From an uncultured Pseudohongiella sp. (lineage in GTDB: Bacteria; Pseudomonadota; Gammaproteobacteria; Pseudomonadales; Pseudohongiellaceae): DNA of 58,415 nucleotides. Shown here piece after piece: positions 36,061 to 45,467 of the stretch. How positions within the stretch are numbered: position 1 is the first letter of the stretch; each line of letters starts with the position of its first letter. The position numbers and the translations under genes are program-made. The notes below the pieces were generated by a model, which saw only the letters and a program-made list of their open reading frames with translations, searched no databases and was not told where the DNA came from. The stretch is taken from NCBI GenBank assembly GCA_902597095.1, contig CACJWK010000015.1, positions 1 through 58,415 on the forward strand. Direction: 5' to 3'.

Positions 36061-37578
36061 ATGATTAGACCGGCGCCCCGAGGCAAGACAGCCCTTTATC
36101 GGATGACGCATTTTCGCGGCAGTCTGTTCGCCTCTGTGCTGACCGGATTGCTGGTGCTTTCAGGCCTGACCTCGTGTGCGGTCAATCCGGCTACAGGCGG
36201 TGCCAATCTGGTCCTGATGTCAGAATCCCGCGAGAAAGAAGTGGGTGCTGAAGAACACGCAAAGGTTCTGGCCAGCCAGCCGGTCTATCAGGACGAGGCG
36301 CTGCTGGCTTATGTCACTGAAGTGGGAAATCGCGTAGCAGCAGCCAGCCATCGCCCAGATCTAGATTACACTTATACGATTATCGACAGTCCGGCCATCA
36401 ATGCGATGGCGCTGCCGGGTGGTTACGTTTATGTCAATCGCGGGCTGCTGACCTTTATCAATACTGAAGCCCAGCTTGCTGCCGTTATTGCACACGAGAT
36501 TGGTCACATCACGGCCAGACATGCAGTTCAACAGCAGGCCCGGGGCAGGCTTGCCAACGTCGCTGCTCAGGTTGGCGGCTTCGTTACCGCGGTGGCCACC
36601 GGGAGTGGTTACGCCGGGTCTCAAATCAGCCAAGTAGCTTCTATTTGGGCGCAAACCGGCCTGAGTGGTTTTGGCCGGGATATGGAGCTGGAGGCGGACA
36701 GTTTGGGTGCCGAATATCTGCTAAAGGCAGGGTATGAACCCGCCGCGATGATCGATGTTGTCACGGTTCTGAAAAATCAGGAAGACTTCAACCGTCGCGT
36801 CTCTGGCAGCAGCGGAAGCTACCATGGGCTGTTTGCGACCCACCCACGCAACGACACACGCCTTAAGGAGGCCATTGAGGCAGTAGGGCAGCTTGAAGAA
36901 GCTGAAGTGACACTGCAAGACAATACAGCGCTGCGCGAACGGCTCGACGGACTGATCGTTGGTGAAAGCGCGGGATCCAGACAGCAAGATGAGCGGAACC
37001 GCTACTATCAGACTCTGTTGGGATACACTCTGGTTTTTCCTGATGAGTGGTCGGTCAGCGAAACAACAACGACCGTCACAGCTGCAAATCAGGGCGTCGC
37101 TGAGCTGCGCGTCGAAGCGAGACGTCTGAGTAAAAATATTGAGCCCCGTGTCTTTCTCAGAGAAGAACTGGGTATTTCGGATTTACAAAAATCTGAGGCT
37201 CTAAACCAGTATCGTTTGATTGGTCATACGGGACTGACAACTTCGGAGTCCGGCAGGCCAGAGCGCGTCGCTGCCATTTATTTCGGCTCTCGGGTATTCA
37301 TCTTCCGTGGCGAGATTGAACAGGGGGATGATATTGATGCGGTGGATCAGGCTATGCTGGATAGCATACGCACCTTCCGGGCCATTCAAAACGGAGAAAC
37401 CCTCCTCGGCAGCGAATTGAAGATCAGATATGTGCAGGCCAGCGAGTTTTTTGACTTTGCGGTAGTTGCCCAATCAAGCCGAATTGCGAATTATCCCGAG
37501 GAAACCCTGCGGTTGCTCAATGGATATTACCCCCGCGGCAACCCAGAAGCCGGCGAATGGGTCAAACTGGTCGAATAG
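36061..37578 (+). CDS. M48 family lipoprotein zinc metallopeptidase
   Basis: 505 residues from the ATG at 36061, preceded by AGGAG at 5 bases. A signal peptide ends in the lipobox LTSC near residue 39. The peptidase domain has 'VIAHEIGHITARHAV' (HEXXH zinc site) and 'DMELEADSLGAEYLLKAGY', whose Glu completes the site, as in BepA (YfgC) and LoiP. The C-terminal 200 residues are an extra domain ('YQTLLGYTLVFPDEWSVSET' onward) found in the longer members of this group. BepA-like enzymes act on outer-membrane protein assembly in the periplasm. Its place at the end of the lipoprotein-rich run suggests quality control of the machinery encoded upstream. Confidence 0.9.
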   Translation: MIRPAPRGKTALYRMTHFRGSLFASVLTGLLVLSGLTSCAVNPATGGANLVLMSESREKEVGAEEHAKVLASQPVYQDEALLAYVTEVGNRVAAASHRPDLDYTYTIIDSPAINAMALPGGYVYVNRGLLTFINTEAQLAAVIAHEIGHITARHAVQQQARGRLANVAAQVGGFVTAVATGSGYAGSQISQVASIWAQTGLSGFGRDMELEADSLGAEYLLKAGYEPAAMIDVVTVLKNQEDFNRRVSGSSGSYHGLFATHPRNDTRLKEAIEAVGQLEEAEVTLQDNTALRERLDGLIVGESAGSRQQDERNRYYQTLLGYTLVFPDEWSVSETTTTVTAANQGVAELRVEARRLSKNIEPRVFLREELGISDLQKSEALNQYRLIGHTGLTTSESGRPERVAAIYFGSRVFIFRGEIEQGDDIDAVDQAMLDSIRTFRAIQNGETLLGSELKIRYVQASEFFDFAVVAQSSRIANYPEETLRLLNGYYPRGNPEAGEWVKLVE

Positions 37579-37774
37579 GCGCGCTGCTGCGGCTTTCCGA
37601 TATGCTCTCTTCTCATGACCCCGGCAAGGTGTTTAACCGGCCAATCAGGCAGTATTATCCCCCGTACGCCAGCTGTTCTCGATCTCGGAAACATGTTGGC
37701 CTGCAGAGATGTCAACGAGACCATAACCAAGTCTGACTGCCGAGGGTGGCAGGCATTTTGAGTTGCCCCAAGCT

Positions 37775-38839
37775 ATGAGCTCAGCGAGCACTTATAAGAT
37801 CCTGATCATCGGCCCGGCCTGGATCGGGGATATGGTCATGGCGCAGTCATTGTTCAAGGCCCTGTGCCAGCAACATGACAACGGCGAGATCAGCGTGATG
37901 GCGCCGCCTTTTACGCAGCCCTTGCTTGCGCGTATGCCCGAAGTGTCTGAGGCCTTGACGCTGGACCTTGCTCATGGCGAGCTGAACCTCAGAAAGCGGA
38001 GACGTTTAGGAAAAGCTCTGGTCAGTAGGCGCTTCGATCATGCTTACGTTTTGCCAAATTCATTTAAATCGGCACTTATCCCCTTTCATGCCGGCATCGG
38101 TCGACGAACCGGCTGGGCGGGTGAGTTTCGCTGGCCTCTGCTGACTGACGTCCGCCGACTGGACAAGGATCAATATCCCCTAATGGTGCAGCGGTTTGTT
38201 GCGCTGGCTTATCCCCCCGGGTCCGCTCCACCGGTTGACTGCACAAAACCGCAGTTGACGGTTGATTCCCTTCAGCAGGCGGAAACGCTCGGCGCATTCG
38301 GACTGCAGCGCGACAGCCGCGTTATCGGCATCTGCCCGGGCGCGGAGTTCGGTCCGGCCAAACAATGGCCGGCAGAGCACTATGCCGAGCTGGTCAATGA
38401 TTTGCTAGCTAAAGGTCGGGAGGTCTGGTTTTTTGGTTCACCGGAAGACGAATTGATGGTTGAGTCAATACTCGCCGACGTTGAGCCCTCTATGCTGGCG
38501 AGATGTAAGAATCTGGCCGGTCGGACCAGCCTGGGTCAGGCGATTGATCTGCTCGCCGCGACGGAGGCCGTGATCAGCAACGACTCCGGCCTGATGCATA
38601 TTGCGGCAGCGCTGAACAAGCCGGTCATTGCCATTTATGGCTCGACAACGCCTGACTTTACACCGCCCTTGGCAGACAAGGTAAAATTGTTGGCGACAGA
38701 CATTGAATGTCGACCGTGTTTCAAGCGCACCTGCCCCTTTGGCCATCTGCGCTGCCTCAGAGAATTGCGGCCACAACTTGCTATTGACGCTGCAGCAGAA
38801 CTTTTGGAAGTTGCCCCAGAAGTGACTGAACCGAAATAA
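37775..38839 (+). CDS. waaF: ADP-heptose:LPS heptosyltransferase II
   Basis: WaaF adds the second heptose to the LPS inner core, using ADP-heptose at the cytoplasmic face of the inner membrane. The 354-residue GT-B protein from the ATG at 37775 starts 'KILIIGPAWIGDMVMAQSLF'. It has 'GRRTGWAGEFRWPLLTD', 'IGICPGAEFGPAKQWPAEHY', 'AVISNDSGLMHIAAALNKPV' and a Cys-rich end ('CRPCFKRTCPFGHLRCL'), all typical of RfaF. It starts the LPS core gene series and is followed 41 bases later by waaC. Confidence 0.95.
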   Translation: MSSASTYKILIIGPAWIGDMVMAQSLFKALCQQHDNGEISVMAPPFTQPLLARMPEVSEALTLDLAHGELNLRKRRRLGKALVSRRFDHAYVLPNSFKSALIPFHAGIGRRTGWAGEFRWPLLTDVRRLDKDQYPLMVQRFVALAYPPGSAPPVDCTKPQLTVDSLQQAETLGAFGLQRDSRVIGICPGAEFGPAKQWPAEHYAELVNDLLAKGREVWFFGSPEDELMVESILADVEPSMLARCKNLAGRTSLGQAIDLLAATEAVISNDSGLMHIAAALNKPVIAIYGSTTPDFTPPLADKVKLLATDIECRPCFKRTCPFGHLRCLRELRPQLAIDAAAELLEVAPEVTEPK

Positions 38840-38880
38840 ACCAAAGCAACGAGATAAAGGTTTCAGAGGGCTAGATTGCG

Positions 38881-39948
38881 GTGCGTGTGCTTATTGTCAA
38901 AGTGTCTTCCCTTGGAGATATTATCCATACCCTGCCGGCAGTTACCGACGCCCATCGGGCCCACCGGGGTCTTTCTTTCGATTGGGTTGTTGAAGAAAAC
39001 TTTGTAGATGTCCCTTCTTGGCATCCTGCTGTTGATCGGGTTATTCCGGTTGCCATTCGCAGGTGGCGGCGCAATCTGTGGCGTACTGCCCTGAACCGTG
39101 AGGTGCGGGCTTTCAAGAAAACGCTTCAGACAGAGCGATATGATCTAGTGATCGATGCTCAGGGGCTTATCAAGAGCGGAATCATTTCCCGGATGTCGCG
39201 GGGGCTCACGATAGGCTTGAGCAACCACACTATCCGCGAACCCCTGGCGACTTTGTTCTACAACAAGAGATATTCGGTGCCGTGGAAAGATCATGCGGTT
39301 GACCGGATTCGTCAGCTTTTTTCCAGAGCCCTGAAACATGACTATGATAAGGATGAAATTAACTACGGTCTCGATACCTCTCTCGTCGATGCTGAGAGCA
39401 CGGTTAATCACAAGCAACTGATTTTCCTTCACGGCACAACCTGGGCGACAAAACATTGGCCGGAATCCTATTGGCGGCATCTGGCATATATCGCTACAGA
39501 AAGCGGGTATAGTGTGCTCTTGCCGTGGGGCAATGAGGCAGAAAGACAGCGTGCTGAGCGAGTCGCCGCAGGCAATGAACAGGTAACCGTGCTGGAGCGA
39601 ATGCCGCTTAAAGGGGTTGCCCGCATGATTTATCGCTCCGCCGGTGTGATCGCAGTGGACACTGGTCTTGGGCACTTGGCGGCAGCTCTGTCAAAGCCGA
39701 CGCTTTCACTGTATGGCCCGACAAACCCCGGATTGTCCGGTACATTTGGTCATCAGCAGATTCACATGAAGTCGAATCTAAACTGCTCTCCCTGTGTTAA
39801 AAAAGTTTGTAGCTATTCAGGGCCAGGGGTATCTGATGCGTTTCAGGGCCAGCAATTCGCGGTAGAGCCGCCGTGTTTTGCCTCTCATCAGCCAGAAACA
39901 GTCTGGACACAGTTCGAAAAGCTGCTGCCGGTGAATGCAACGTCATGA
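38881..39948 (+). CDS. waaC: ADP-heptose:LPS heptosyltransferase I
   Basis: WaaC transfers the first heptose to Kdo2-lipid A. The 355-residue protein from a GTG at 38881 shows 'VLIVKVSSLGDIIHTLPAVT', 'DFDW'-like 'LSFDWVVEENFVDVPSWHP', 'YDLVIDAQGLIKSGIISRM', 'HGTTWATKHWPESYW' and 'VIAVDTGLGHLAAALSKPTL', the usual RfaC landmarks. The stop overlaps the waaG-like start by 4 bases (ATGA). Confidence 0.95.
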   Translation: MRVLIVKVSSLGDIIHTLPAVTDAHRAHRGLSFDWVVEENFVDVPSWHPAVDRVIPVAIRRWRRNLWRTALNREVRAFKKTLQTERYDLVIDAQGLIKSGIISRMSRGLTIGLSNHTIREPLATLFYNKRYSVPWKDHAVDRIRQLFSRALKHDYDKDEINYGLDTSLVDAESTVNHKQLIFLHGTTWATKHWPESYWRHLAYIATESGYSVLLPWGNEAERQRAERVAAGNEQVTVLERMPLKGVARMIYRSAGVIAVDTGLGHLAAALSKPTLSLYGPTNPGLSGTFGHQQIHMKSNLNCSPCVKKVCSYSGPGVSDAFQGQQFAVEPPCFASHQPETVWTQFEKLLPVNATS

Positions 39949-41087
39949 GGCTTTGTTTCCTGATATATCACTATTTTCCTTTTGGTGGACAACAGCGGGA
40001 TTTTTTCCGCATCGCGGAAGCTTGCCGGGCCCGGGGCCACAAAATAGAGGTATATGCGCTCAGGTGGCAAGGTCCGATGCCGGACGACTTCAATGTCACG
40101 CTGGTGCCTGTCAAGGCGTTAAGCCGGCTGTCCATGTACCGGCGCTATACTGATTGGGTGGCCGAAAGAATCAAGGAGTCCCGACCGGATCTGGTCATAG
40201 GGTTCAACAAGATGCCACATCTTGATGTGTATTTTGCCGCCGACGACTGTTTTTTTCATAAGGCCAGGACTCAACGGGGACCTCTGTATCCGCTTACGCC
40301 CCGTTTCAGACATTTTCACCGCTATGAGGCGGCAGTTTTCGATCGGGACAGCCAGACCCGAGCTTTGGTTTTATCCCCGCTGCAGAAACAGAATTATCTC
40401 AGACACTACCCCAACTGTGCCCAGCGCCTGCAAGAACTGCCACCCGGCATCGATCAGGAAAGAAGAATTGAGCGCCGCGACCCTGCGGTTCGTTCGGCGT
40501 TGAGGGCGGAGCTGGGGATCTCTGGCGATCAGCGGTTAATCCTCCAGGTCGGGTCAGGTTTCAAGATAAAAGGCGTGGACAGAGCGATTCGTGCCATTGC
40601 GTCACTCCCTGGCAAACTGCGTGCCAGTGTTCGATACGTGCTCGTGGGACAGGACAGGGCAGGCCCTTATCATCAGTTGGCAAAAAAACTCGGACTTGCC
40701 AATCAGGTGGTAATTCTGCCGGGCCGTGATGACATACCTCGCTTTATGGTTGGCGCTGATCTTTTACTGCATCCGGCCTATATGGAAAGTGCGGGCTATG
40801 TTCTGCTGGAAGCCACGGTGTCAGGGTTACCTGTCCTGACGACGGCAAGCTGCGGTTATGCCTGGCATGTAGAACAGGCGCAATCCGGTGAGGTGTGTTC
40901 AGACCCGTTCACGCAGGATGAACTCAACGCCAGGCTCGGGGCAATGCTCAGTAATCTGGAAAGCGCGCACTGGAGTGAAAATGGTCTCGCCTATGGCAAG
41001 CAGGCAGAGCTTTATTCTCTGACCACCGCTGCGGTCCGGTACATCGAGGATTGCGCTGACGCTGTGAAGTCAGAGGCTCAATCATGA
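39945..41087 (+). CDS. waaG: WaaG-like LPS core glycosyltransferase (GT4)
   Basis: 380 residues from an ATG at 39945 inside the waaC stop overlap. A GT-B/GT4 transferase, with an N-terminal 'FLIYHYFPFGGQQRDFFRIA' as in WaaG, then 'VIGFNKMPHLDVYFAADDCF', 'VGSGFKIKGVDRAIRAIASL' and 'FMVGADLLLHPAYMESAGYV' ending in the EX7E-like region. WaaG adds the first glucose, or in pseudomonads galactosamine, to HepII of the inner core. The acceptor here cannot be told. The stop overlaps the carbamoyltransferase start by 4 bases. Confidence 0.9.
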   Translation: MRLCFLIYHYFPFGGQQRDFFRIAEACRARGHKIEVYALRWQGPMPDDFNVTLVPVKALSRLSMYRRYTDWVAERIKESRPDLVIGFNKMPHLDVYFAADDCFFHKARTQRGPLYPLTPRFRHFHRYEAAVFDRDSQTRALVLSPLQKQNYLRHYPNCAQRLQELPPGIDQERRIERRDPAVRSALRAELGISGDQRLILQVGSGFKIKGVDRAIRAIASLPGKLRASVRYVLVGQDRAGPYHQLAKKLGLANQVVILPGRDDIPRFMVGADLLLHPAYMESAGYVLLEATVSGLPVLTTASCGYAWHVEQAQSGEVCSDPFTQDELNARLGAMLSNLESAHWSENGLAYGKQAELYSLTTAAVRYIEDCADAVKSEAQS

Positions 41088-42832
41088 GCAACGTAACGCT
41101 TGGACTGGCCGGCGCGATTGGGCATGACCCTGCTGCCGCGCTTTTTGTTGATGGAGAGCTGCTTGCAGCGGTCGAGGAAGAGCGGTTAATCCGAAGAAAG
41201 CACGCCAAGCATGAGATGCCGTTTCTGGCGGCCAGACAGTGCCTTCAGATCGCCGGACTGCGTGCTTCAGACGTCACCCATATCGCTACGCCATACGCGC
41301 CGGTTTCGCTGTTCAGCAAGGCGCGCTGGCACTACGCCTATCGACACTGGTATGCACCTGATCGAAGTATCGACAGCCTGCTGAATGGCAACCGTCGCTA
41401 CCGGAGGCACGTCAAAGATCTGCGCACACTCGTGGAAAAACTGCATATTTCTAATCTCACGACGGAGTTGGTGCCAGTAGAACATCAGTTGGCACACGCC
41501 AGCAGCGTCTATCATCTTGCCGAGGGCAACGAAAAGACAGCCATTTTTTGTAATGACGCCAAGGGTGAATACGCGAATATATTCCTGGGCTACGGGCATA
41601 AGGGAAAGATCTTCAAGATCAAGCAATTCTATAGTCCTGATTCATTGTGCGGGCTCTATGCCGCGCTGACTGATTACCTTGGATTCGAAACTCTGGACGG
41701 TGAATTCAAAGTGATGGGACTGGCAGCCCACGGCGACTCTGAGAAATACGATTTGTCTCCGCTGGCCAGATTTGAAAGGGGAAAACTGAAGGTAGATACA
41801 CGCCTGATTACAACCATCGGGATGCGTCGTTATAAGGCCAAATCCAGAGGGCACTATTTCAGCCGCAAGCTCGTGAAAATGCTGGGCCCAAGAAGGGCGG
41901 GCCACTTGCTGGAAGACCCTTATGTTCATTATGCTTCAGCAATCCAGAATCTGTACGAAGATCTTGCTTTGCAAATGGTTGAATACTATCTGGGCGATGT
42001 CCTGGCAGAGGCCGGTCGTCTGGCTCTGGCCGGTACCGGATCGATGAATATTCGATTGAACCATCGGTTTCATTCGCACCCGAAAGTGAAGCAGCTACTG
42101 GTACATCCGGCCTGTGGTGATTCCGGTACTGCGATCGGCGCTGCAGCCTTTGCAGTCAATCAGGCAGGCATTCCGATTAAACCTCGCCGGGATCTGTATC
42201 TGGGACCTTCTTTTTCTACGGACGATTGTCTCAATGCCTGCATAAACCATCGAGACAAACCGGTCTGGGAGGTGTTGCCAGACCCTTTCGAAAGAGCTGC
42301 TGAATTACTCGCTAACGGGCAAATCGTAGCCTGGTTCCGGGGCCGGATGGAATTCGGGCCCCGAGCGCTGGGGAACCGGAGCATTCTGGCGAACCCTCTG
42401 CAAACCGGGATCACGGATGCGATCAATCAGACGGTTAAGTTTCGGGAGCACTGGCGGCCCTATTCCCCGAGTATCCTTGATTCTGCAGCGGAGCGGCTGT
42501 TGCCAGAGCAATTTCGGGACGAGTTTATGTGCCTCTCATACCCTGTCAGCGGGAATTGGCAGGAGCAGTATCCGGTGACGGTTTATCGTGACGGTACGAT
42601 GAGAGCTCAGATCGTCAGGCGGCAGTCAAATCCGGATTTTCACAAGTTGCTCAGTGCGTTCCAAGGCCTTACCGGTCATGGCCTGCTCCTTAACGCCAGT
42701 TTGAGCCGCCCGGGAGAGGCGTTGGTTTGTACCCCGGAGGACGCGCTCAACATGTTTCTTGGTACCGACCTGAACTATATAATCATGGAAGATGTGTTGG
42801 TGACCAAGAGAGAGTCGTCCCCGAAATGGTGA
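41084..42832 (+). CDS. NodU/CmcH-type carbamoyltransferase, probably LPS heptose carbamoylase (WapO-like)
   Basis: 582 residues. O-carbamoyltransferases use carbamoyl phosphate and ATP to make a carbamoyl-adenylate and transfer it to a hydroxyl. Family landmarks are 'GAIGHDPAAALFVDGELLA', 'AVEEERLIRRKH', the metal-site 'VEHQLAHASSVYHLAEG', 'FWFRGRMEFGPRALGNRSIL'-like 'WFRGRMEFGPRALGNRSIL' and 'FREHWRPYSPSIL'. In Pseudomonas the core locus contains such a gene (wapO), which carbamoylates a heptose of the inner core. Its placement directly after waaF, waaC and waaG suggests the same job here. The ATG overlaps the waaG-like stop by 4 bases. Confidence 0.88.
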   Translation: MSNVTLGLAGAIGHDPAAALFVDGELLAAVEEERLIRRKHAKHEMPFLAARQCLQIAGLRASDVTHIATPYAPVSLFSKARWHYAYRHWYAPDRSIDSLLNGNRRYRRHVKDLRTLVEKLHISNLTTELVPVEHQLAHASSVYHLAEGNEKTAIFCNDAKGEYANIFLGYGHKGKIFKIKQFYSPDSLCGLYAALTDYLGFETLDGEFKVMGLAAHGDSEKYDLSPLARFERGKLKVDTRLITTIGMRRYKAKSRGHYFSRKLVKMLGPRRAGHLLEDPYVHYASAIQNLYEDLALQMVEYYLGDVLAEAGRLALAGTGSMNIRLNHRFHSHPKVKQLLVHPACGDSGTAIGAAAFAVNQAGIPIKPRRDLYLGPSFSTDDCLNACINHRDKPVWEVLPDPFERAAELLANGQIVAWFRGRMEFGPRALGNRSILANPLQTGITDAINQTVKFREHWRPYSPSILDSAAERLLPEQFRDEFMCLSYPVSGNWQEQYPVTVYRDGTMRAQIVRRQSNPDFHKLLSAFQGLTGHGLLLNASLSRPGEALVCTPEDALNMFLGTDLNYIIMEDVLVTKRESSPKW

Positions 42833-42848
42833 TTCAGCTGAACAGAAC

Positions 42849-44360
42849 CTAGTTCTGAAGTGATACCCGCTCATAGATGGCTCCCTGCGGTTGATCTCTG
42901 TCAGGAAAAGCCGCTAGCAATTTTATTTGCGCCTGAACCGGTTCCTGATTCACCAGCTGCCGAATCTCGGGGATTAATTCTAGAGCAATTAAAGTGCCAG
43001 GTGGCAGTTTCTGAATATCACTAGCGCGGAGTTCTCTGGTCACTTCATCATACTCCGTGACTCTGTCCGAAAGATAAGCAATGGTATGGTTGTTCGTCAG
43101 AATCTGTGCGCCGTCCGGCGTTGCCGTTCTGGCAAAGCTCGCAGAATCTACCAGCCAGTCTTTACTTCTCCCAAAGGTGACGTAGGCGTCAATCATGCAG
43201 TAAGAGAAAAACACTATGAACAGCAGACGTAGTGTCCGAACGGTGTCTGGCGAGCGGAATCTTGTCAGTATTTCTTGCCACAACACAGGCACCATCATGG
43301 ATACCATAATACCGAACATCATCGCGTACCGGCCTGTCAGAAATCGGGTCAGATAAAGAAACCCCAGCGTGATAAAGAAATTCACCAGAGCCACCACCAA
43401 CAGCGGCCGTATCTGCTCAACTTCCCATCGAAGCATTCCTCTGACTGCCCCAAAAACGAGTAGCCAGAAATAGGGCCCGCCAATGGTGTAGAACAAGCTG
43501 GAGAAGAGGATAATCGGCAGACCGAGCAGCACAGTGGTATGGAGATAGTCAGATGCGATCAGTGCAGAAAAATCGCCAAAAATTGCCGTAGCCTGTGCGG
43601 CAAGTGTGATTTCGGTTGGCGCGGACCATTGGGCAAGAAAGGGATCATAGACAGCGATCAATTTCAGCAACATGGTGGGGATATTTATCCCCACCGTGCG
43701 CGCTGTCAGAATCCCGAGTGCCGATATGATGGCCGTAAATCCGAGCGCCTTCCACACTGCCAATTGGTTTTCAGCGGCGGTAAATCGTCTGTCGAGCAGT
43801 AAAACGAGGGGTGTGGCTAAAAGGTAAATCAGCGCTTCTGCTCTGAAGAGTGCTGCTGCAATCATGACGATGACAAAAGTGGCCAAGGCTGAAAATTGCC
43901 GCGAGTCTCTGTAAATCATGAAGCGCCAGATGGCGAATAGACACAAAGACCAATACCCGATGTCCCGGATGACCATGTCTCGATACTCATTCAGCTCAGG
44001 GTAGGCCAGTACGGTTACTGCGCCCAGATAGGCCGTGAGTCTGCTGTTGTCTATTTGCCGTACGATACTGATGTACGAACAAACCAGTAGGCCATAGAAC
44101 AAAGCGTTTAGCGCGTAAGCCGCCTGCAGAAGTGACAGACCCGACAGACTGGTGATGCCGATCAAGATCGGATAACCGGCCCAGGTATAATGTGAGATCG
44201 CAGCGCCGATGCCATCATTCAGGAATATTTCAGCCGTTCGTAAATAGGTATAGGCGTCATCGTTTGGCAGGGACGCGTTAAGCGCACTCAACCCGGACAG
44301 CGCCAAGCTGGCGACTACCGCAAGATAACGAATATCCCAATGTCGCCAGGCCAAATTCAT
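42849..44360 (-). CDS. Polytopic membrane protein, GT-C-like glycosyltransferase candidate
   Basis: 503 residues with about 11 hydrophobic helices up to residue 400, then a soluble C-terminal domain of about 100 residues ('DGAQILTNNHTIAYLSDRVT'). The first outside loop has 'SLPNDDAYTYLRTAEIFLND', with a paired Asp typical of GT-C transferases that use lipid-linked sugars. No family could be assigned from sequence alone. It is on the opposite strand from waaF-carbamoyltransferase and its start overlaps lpxL by 4 bases (44357-44360), so the two are translated together. A role in modifying LPS with a lipid-linked sugar would fit but is inferred. Confidence 0.7.
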   Translation of the reverse strand: MNLAWRHWDIRYLAVVASLALSGLSALNASLPNDDAYTYLRTAEIFLNDGIGAAISHYTWAGYPILIGITSLSGLSLLQAAYALNALFYGLLVCSYISIVRQIDNSRLTAYLGAVTVLAYPELNEYRDMVIRDIGYWSLCLFAIWRFMIYRDSRQFSALATFVIVMIAAALFRAEALIYLLATPLVLLLDRRFTAAENQLAVWKALGFTAIISALGILTARTVGINIPTMLLKLIAVYDPFLAQWSAPTEITLAAQATAIFGDFSALIASDYLHTTVLLGLPIILFSSLFYTIGGPYFWLLVFGAVRGMLRWEVEQIRPLLVVALVNFFITLGFLYLTRFLTGRYAMMFGIMVSMMVPVLWQEILTRFRSPDTVRTLRLLFIVFFSYCMIDAYVTFGRSKDWLVDSASFARTATPDGAQILTNNHTIAYLSDRVTEYDEVTRELRASDIQKLPPGTLIALELIPEIRQLVNQEPVQAQIKLLAAFPDRDQPQGAIYERVSLQN

Positions 44361-45307
44361 GCTGAGTAGGGATTGCCTATTTTGCCGGGTGGGGGTGTCT
44401 TGAACCGTTTATGAAGCCAGAGATACTGATCTGGCTGTCTACGGATTGCCGCTTCCACCAACCGGTTAATGATACGCCCGTCCTCTTCATCATTGCCGCT
44501 GGGGTAGTCAGTAAGCACTTCGCTGAAATAAATGTCGTATCCGGAGTTGTCGGGGCGACGGTAATGACTGAAAAATACCACGGGTGATTCATTGAATTTA
44601 GCAAAGCGGCTGCCCGCGGTAATCGTAGCAGCAAGATTGCCAAAGAACGGCACAAAAACCGAATGCTCTGCGCCGTAGTCCTGATCCGGGGCATACCAGA
44701 GCACGCGACCTTGCTTAAGGCAGCGCATGGCGCCCCGTATCTCTTTGCGCTCAAACATGCCCGGATAAGAACGGTGTCGCCCATTAAACATAAACGCATC
44801 GAACAGCGGGTTTTTGTCGTTGGCCCTGTAAGTGGCATTCAACTCGCCGATGCCAGAGTAGAGAAACCCTGCCATTTCGAAAGTTGTCAGGTGAGGGCCG
44901 ATTAATAAGACCCCTTTTCCCTGCGTCGCAGCGGTTTTCAAATTGTCCAGACCATGGAAGTTGGCCAGATGCTGGTATCGCTCGGGGTTGCCGACCCAGG
45001 CGATCACTATTTCAACAAAACCGATTCCATTGGACTCAAATGTCTTCCTTAGCAGGTGCTGCAGTTCGTGCTCACTCAGTTCGGGGAAACAAAGCCGCAG
45101 GTTTGTCTCACAGACATGCCGCCTGCTCCGCGCGAAATGAAAGGCAAGCATACCCAGCAGCTTTCCTATCCCGAGCTGGATGGAAAAAGGCAGCCGGGCG
45201 ATGAGCCACATGCCGCCTATGCCGAGCCAGGTCGTCCAATATCGGGGATGTACAAACGAGCGCAGCCGTACAAATTGTCGCGAAGAATCGGGCATGGAGC
45301 GGAGCAT
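44357..45307 (-). CDS. LpxL/HtrB-type lipid A acyltransferase
   Basis: 316 residues, with one N-terminal hydrophobic segment near residues 25-50 and then the LpxL/LpxM acyltransferase core. The catalytic HX4D/E motif is 'GPHLTTFEMAG' (His-Leu-Thr-Thr-Phe-Glu) near residue 137. Other conserved parts are 'CETNLRLCFPELSEHE', 'VLWYAPDQDYGAEHSVFVPF' and a late 'DQYLWLHKRFKTPPPG'. Such enzymes add a secondary acyl chain to Kdo2-lipid A at the inner membrane. Whether it is the lauroyl (LpxL) or myristoyl (LpxM) type cannot be decided. It is divergent from hldE. Confidence 0.92.
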   Translation of the reverse strand: MLRSMPDSSRQFVRLRSFVHPRYWTTWLGIGGMWLIARLPFSIQLGIGKLLGMLAFHFARSRRHVCETNLRLCFPELSEHELQHLLRKTFESNGIGFVEIVIAWVGNPERYQHLANFHGLDNLKTAATQGKGVLLIGPHLTTFEMAGFLYSGIGELNATYRANDKNPLFDAFMFNGRHRSYPGMFERKEIRGAMRCLKQGRVLWYAPDQDYGAEHSVFVPFFGNLAATITAGSRFAKFNESPVVFFSHYRRPDNSGYDIYFSEVLTDYPSGNDEEDGRIINRLVEAAIRRQPDQYLWLHKRFKTPPPGKIGNPYSA

Positions 45308-45467
45308 TAGGTTGTGTTAGTGACTTTGTCTATTGTACCAAAGCTGGCGGATCAGCTCAGATTTGAGTACAGCGTCTTCCTTATATGCCGTAATTGGAAG
45401 CGACAGGGTGCTGAGTTCCTATGATATTATGCCGCGGAAGCGCCATTTATTTTTTCAGGCCGATTTC

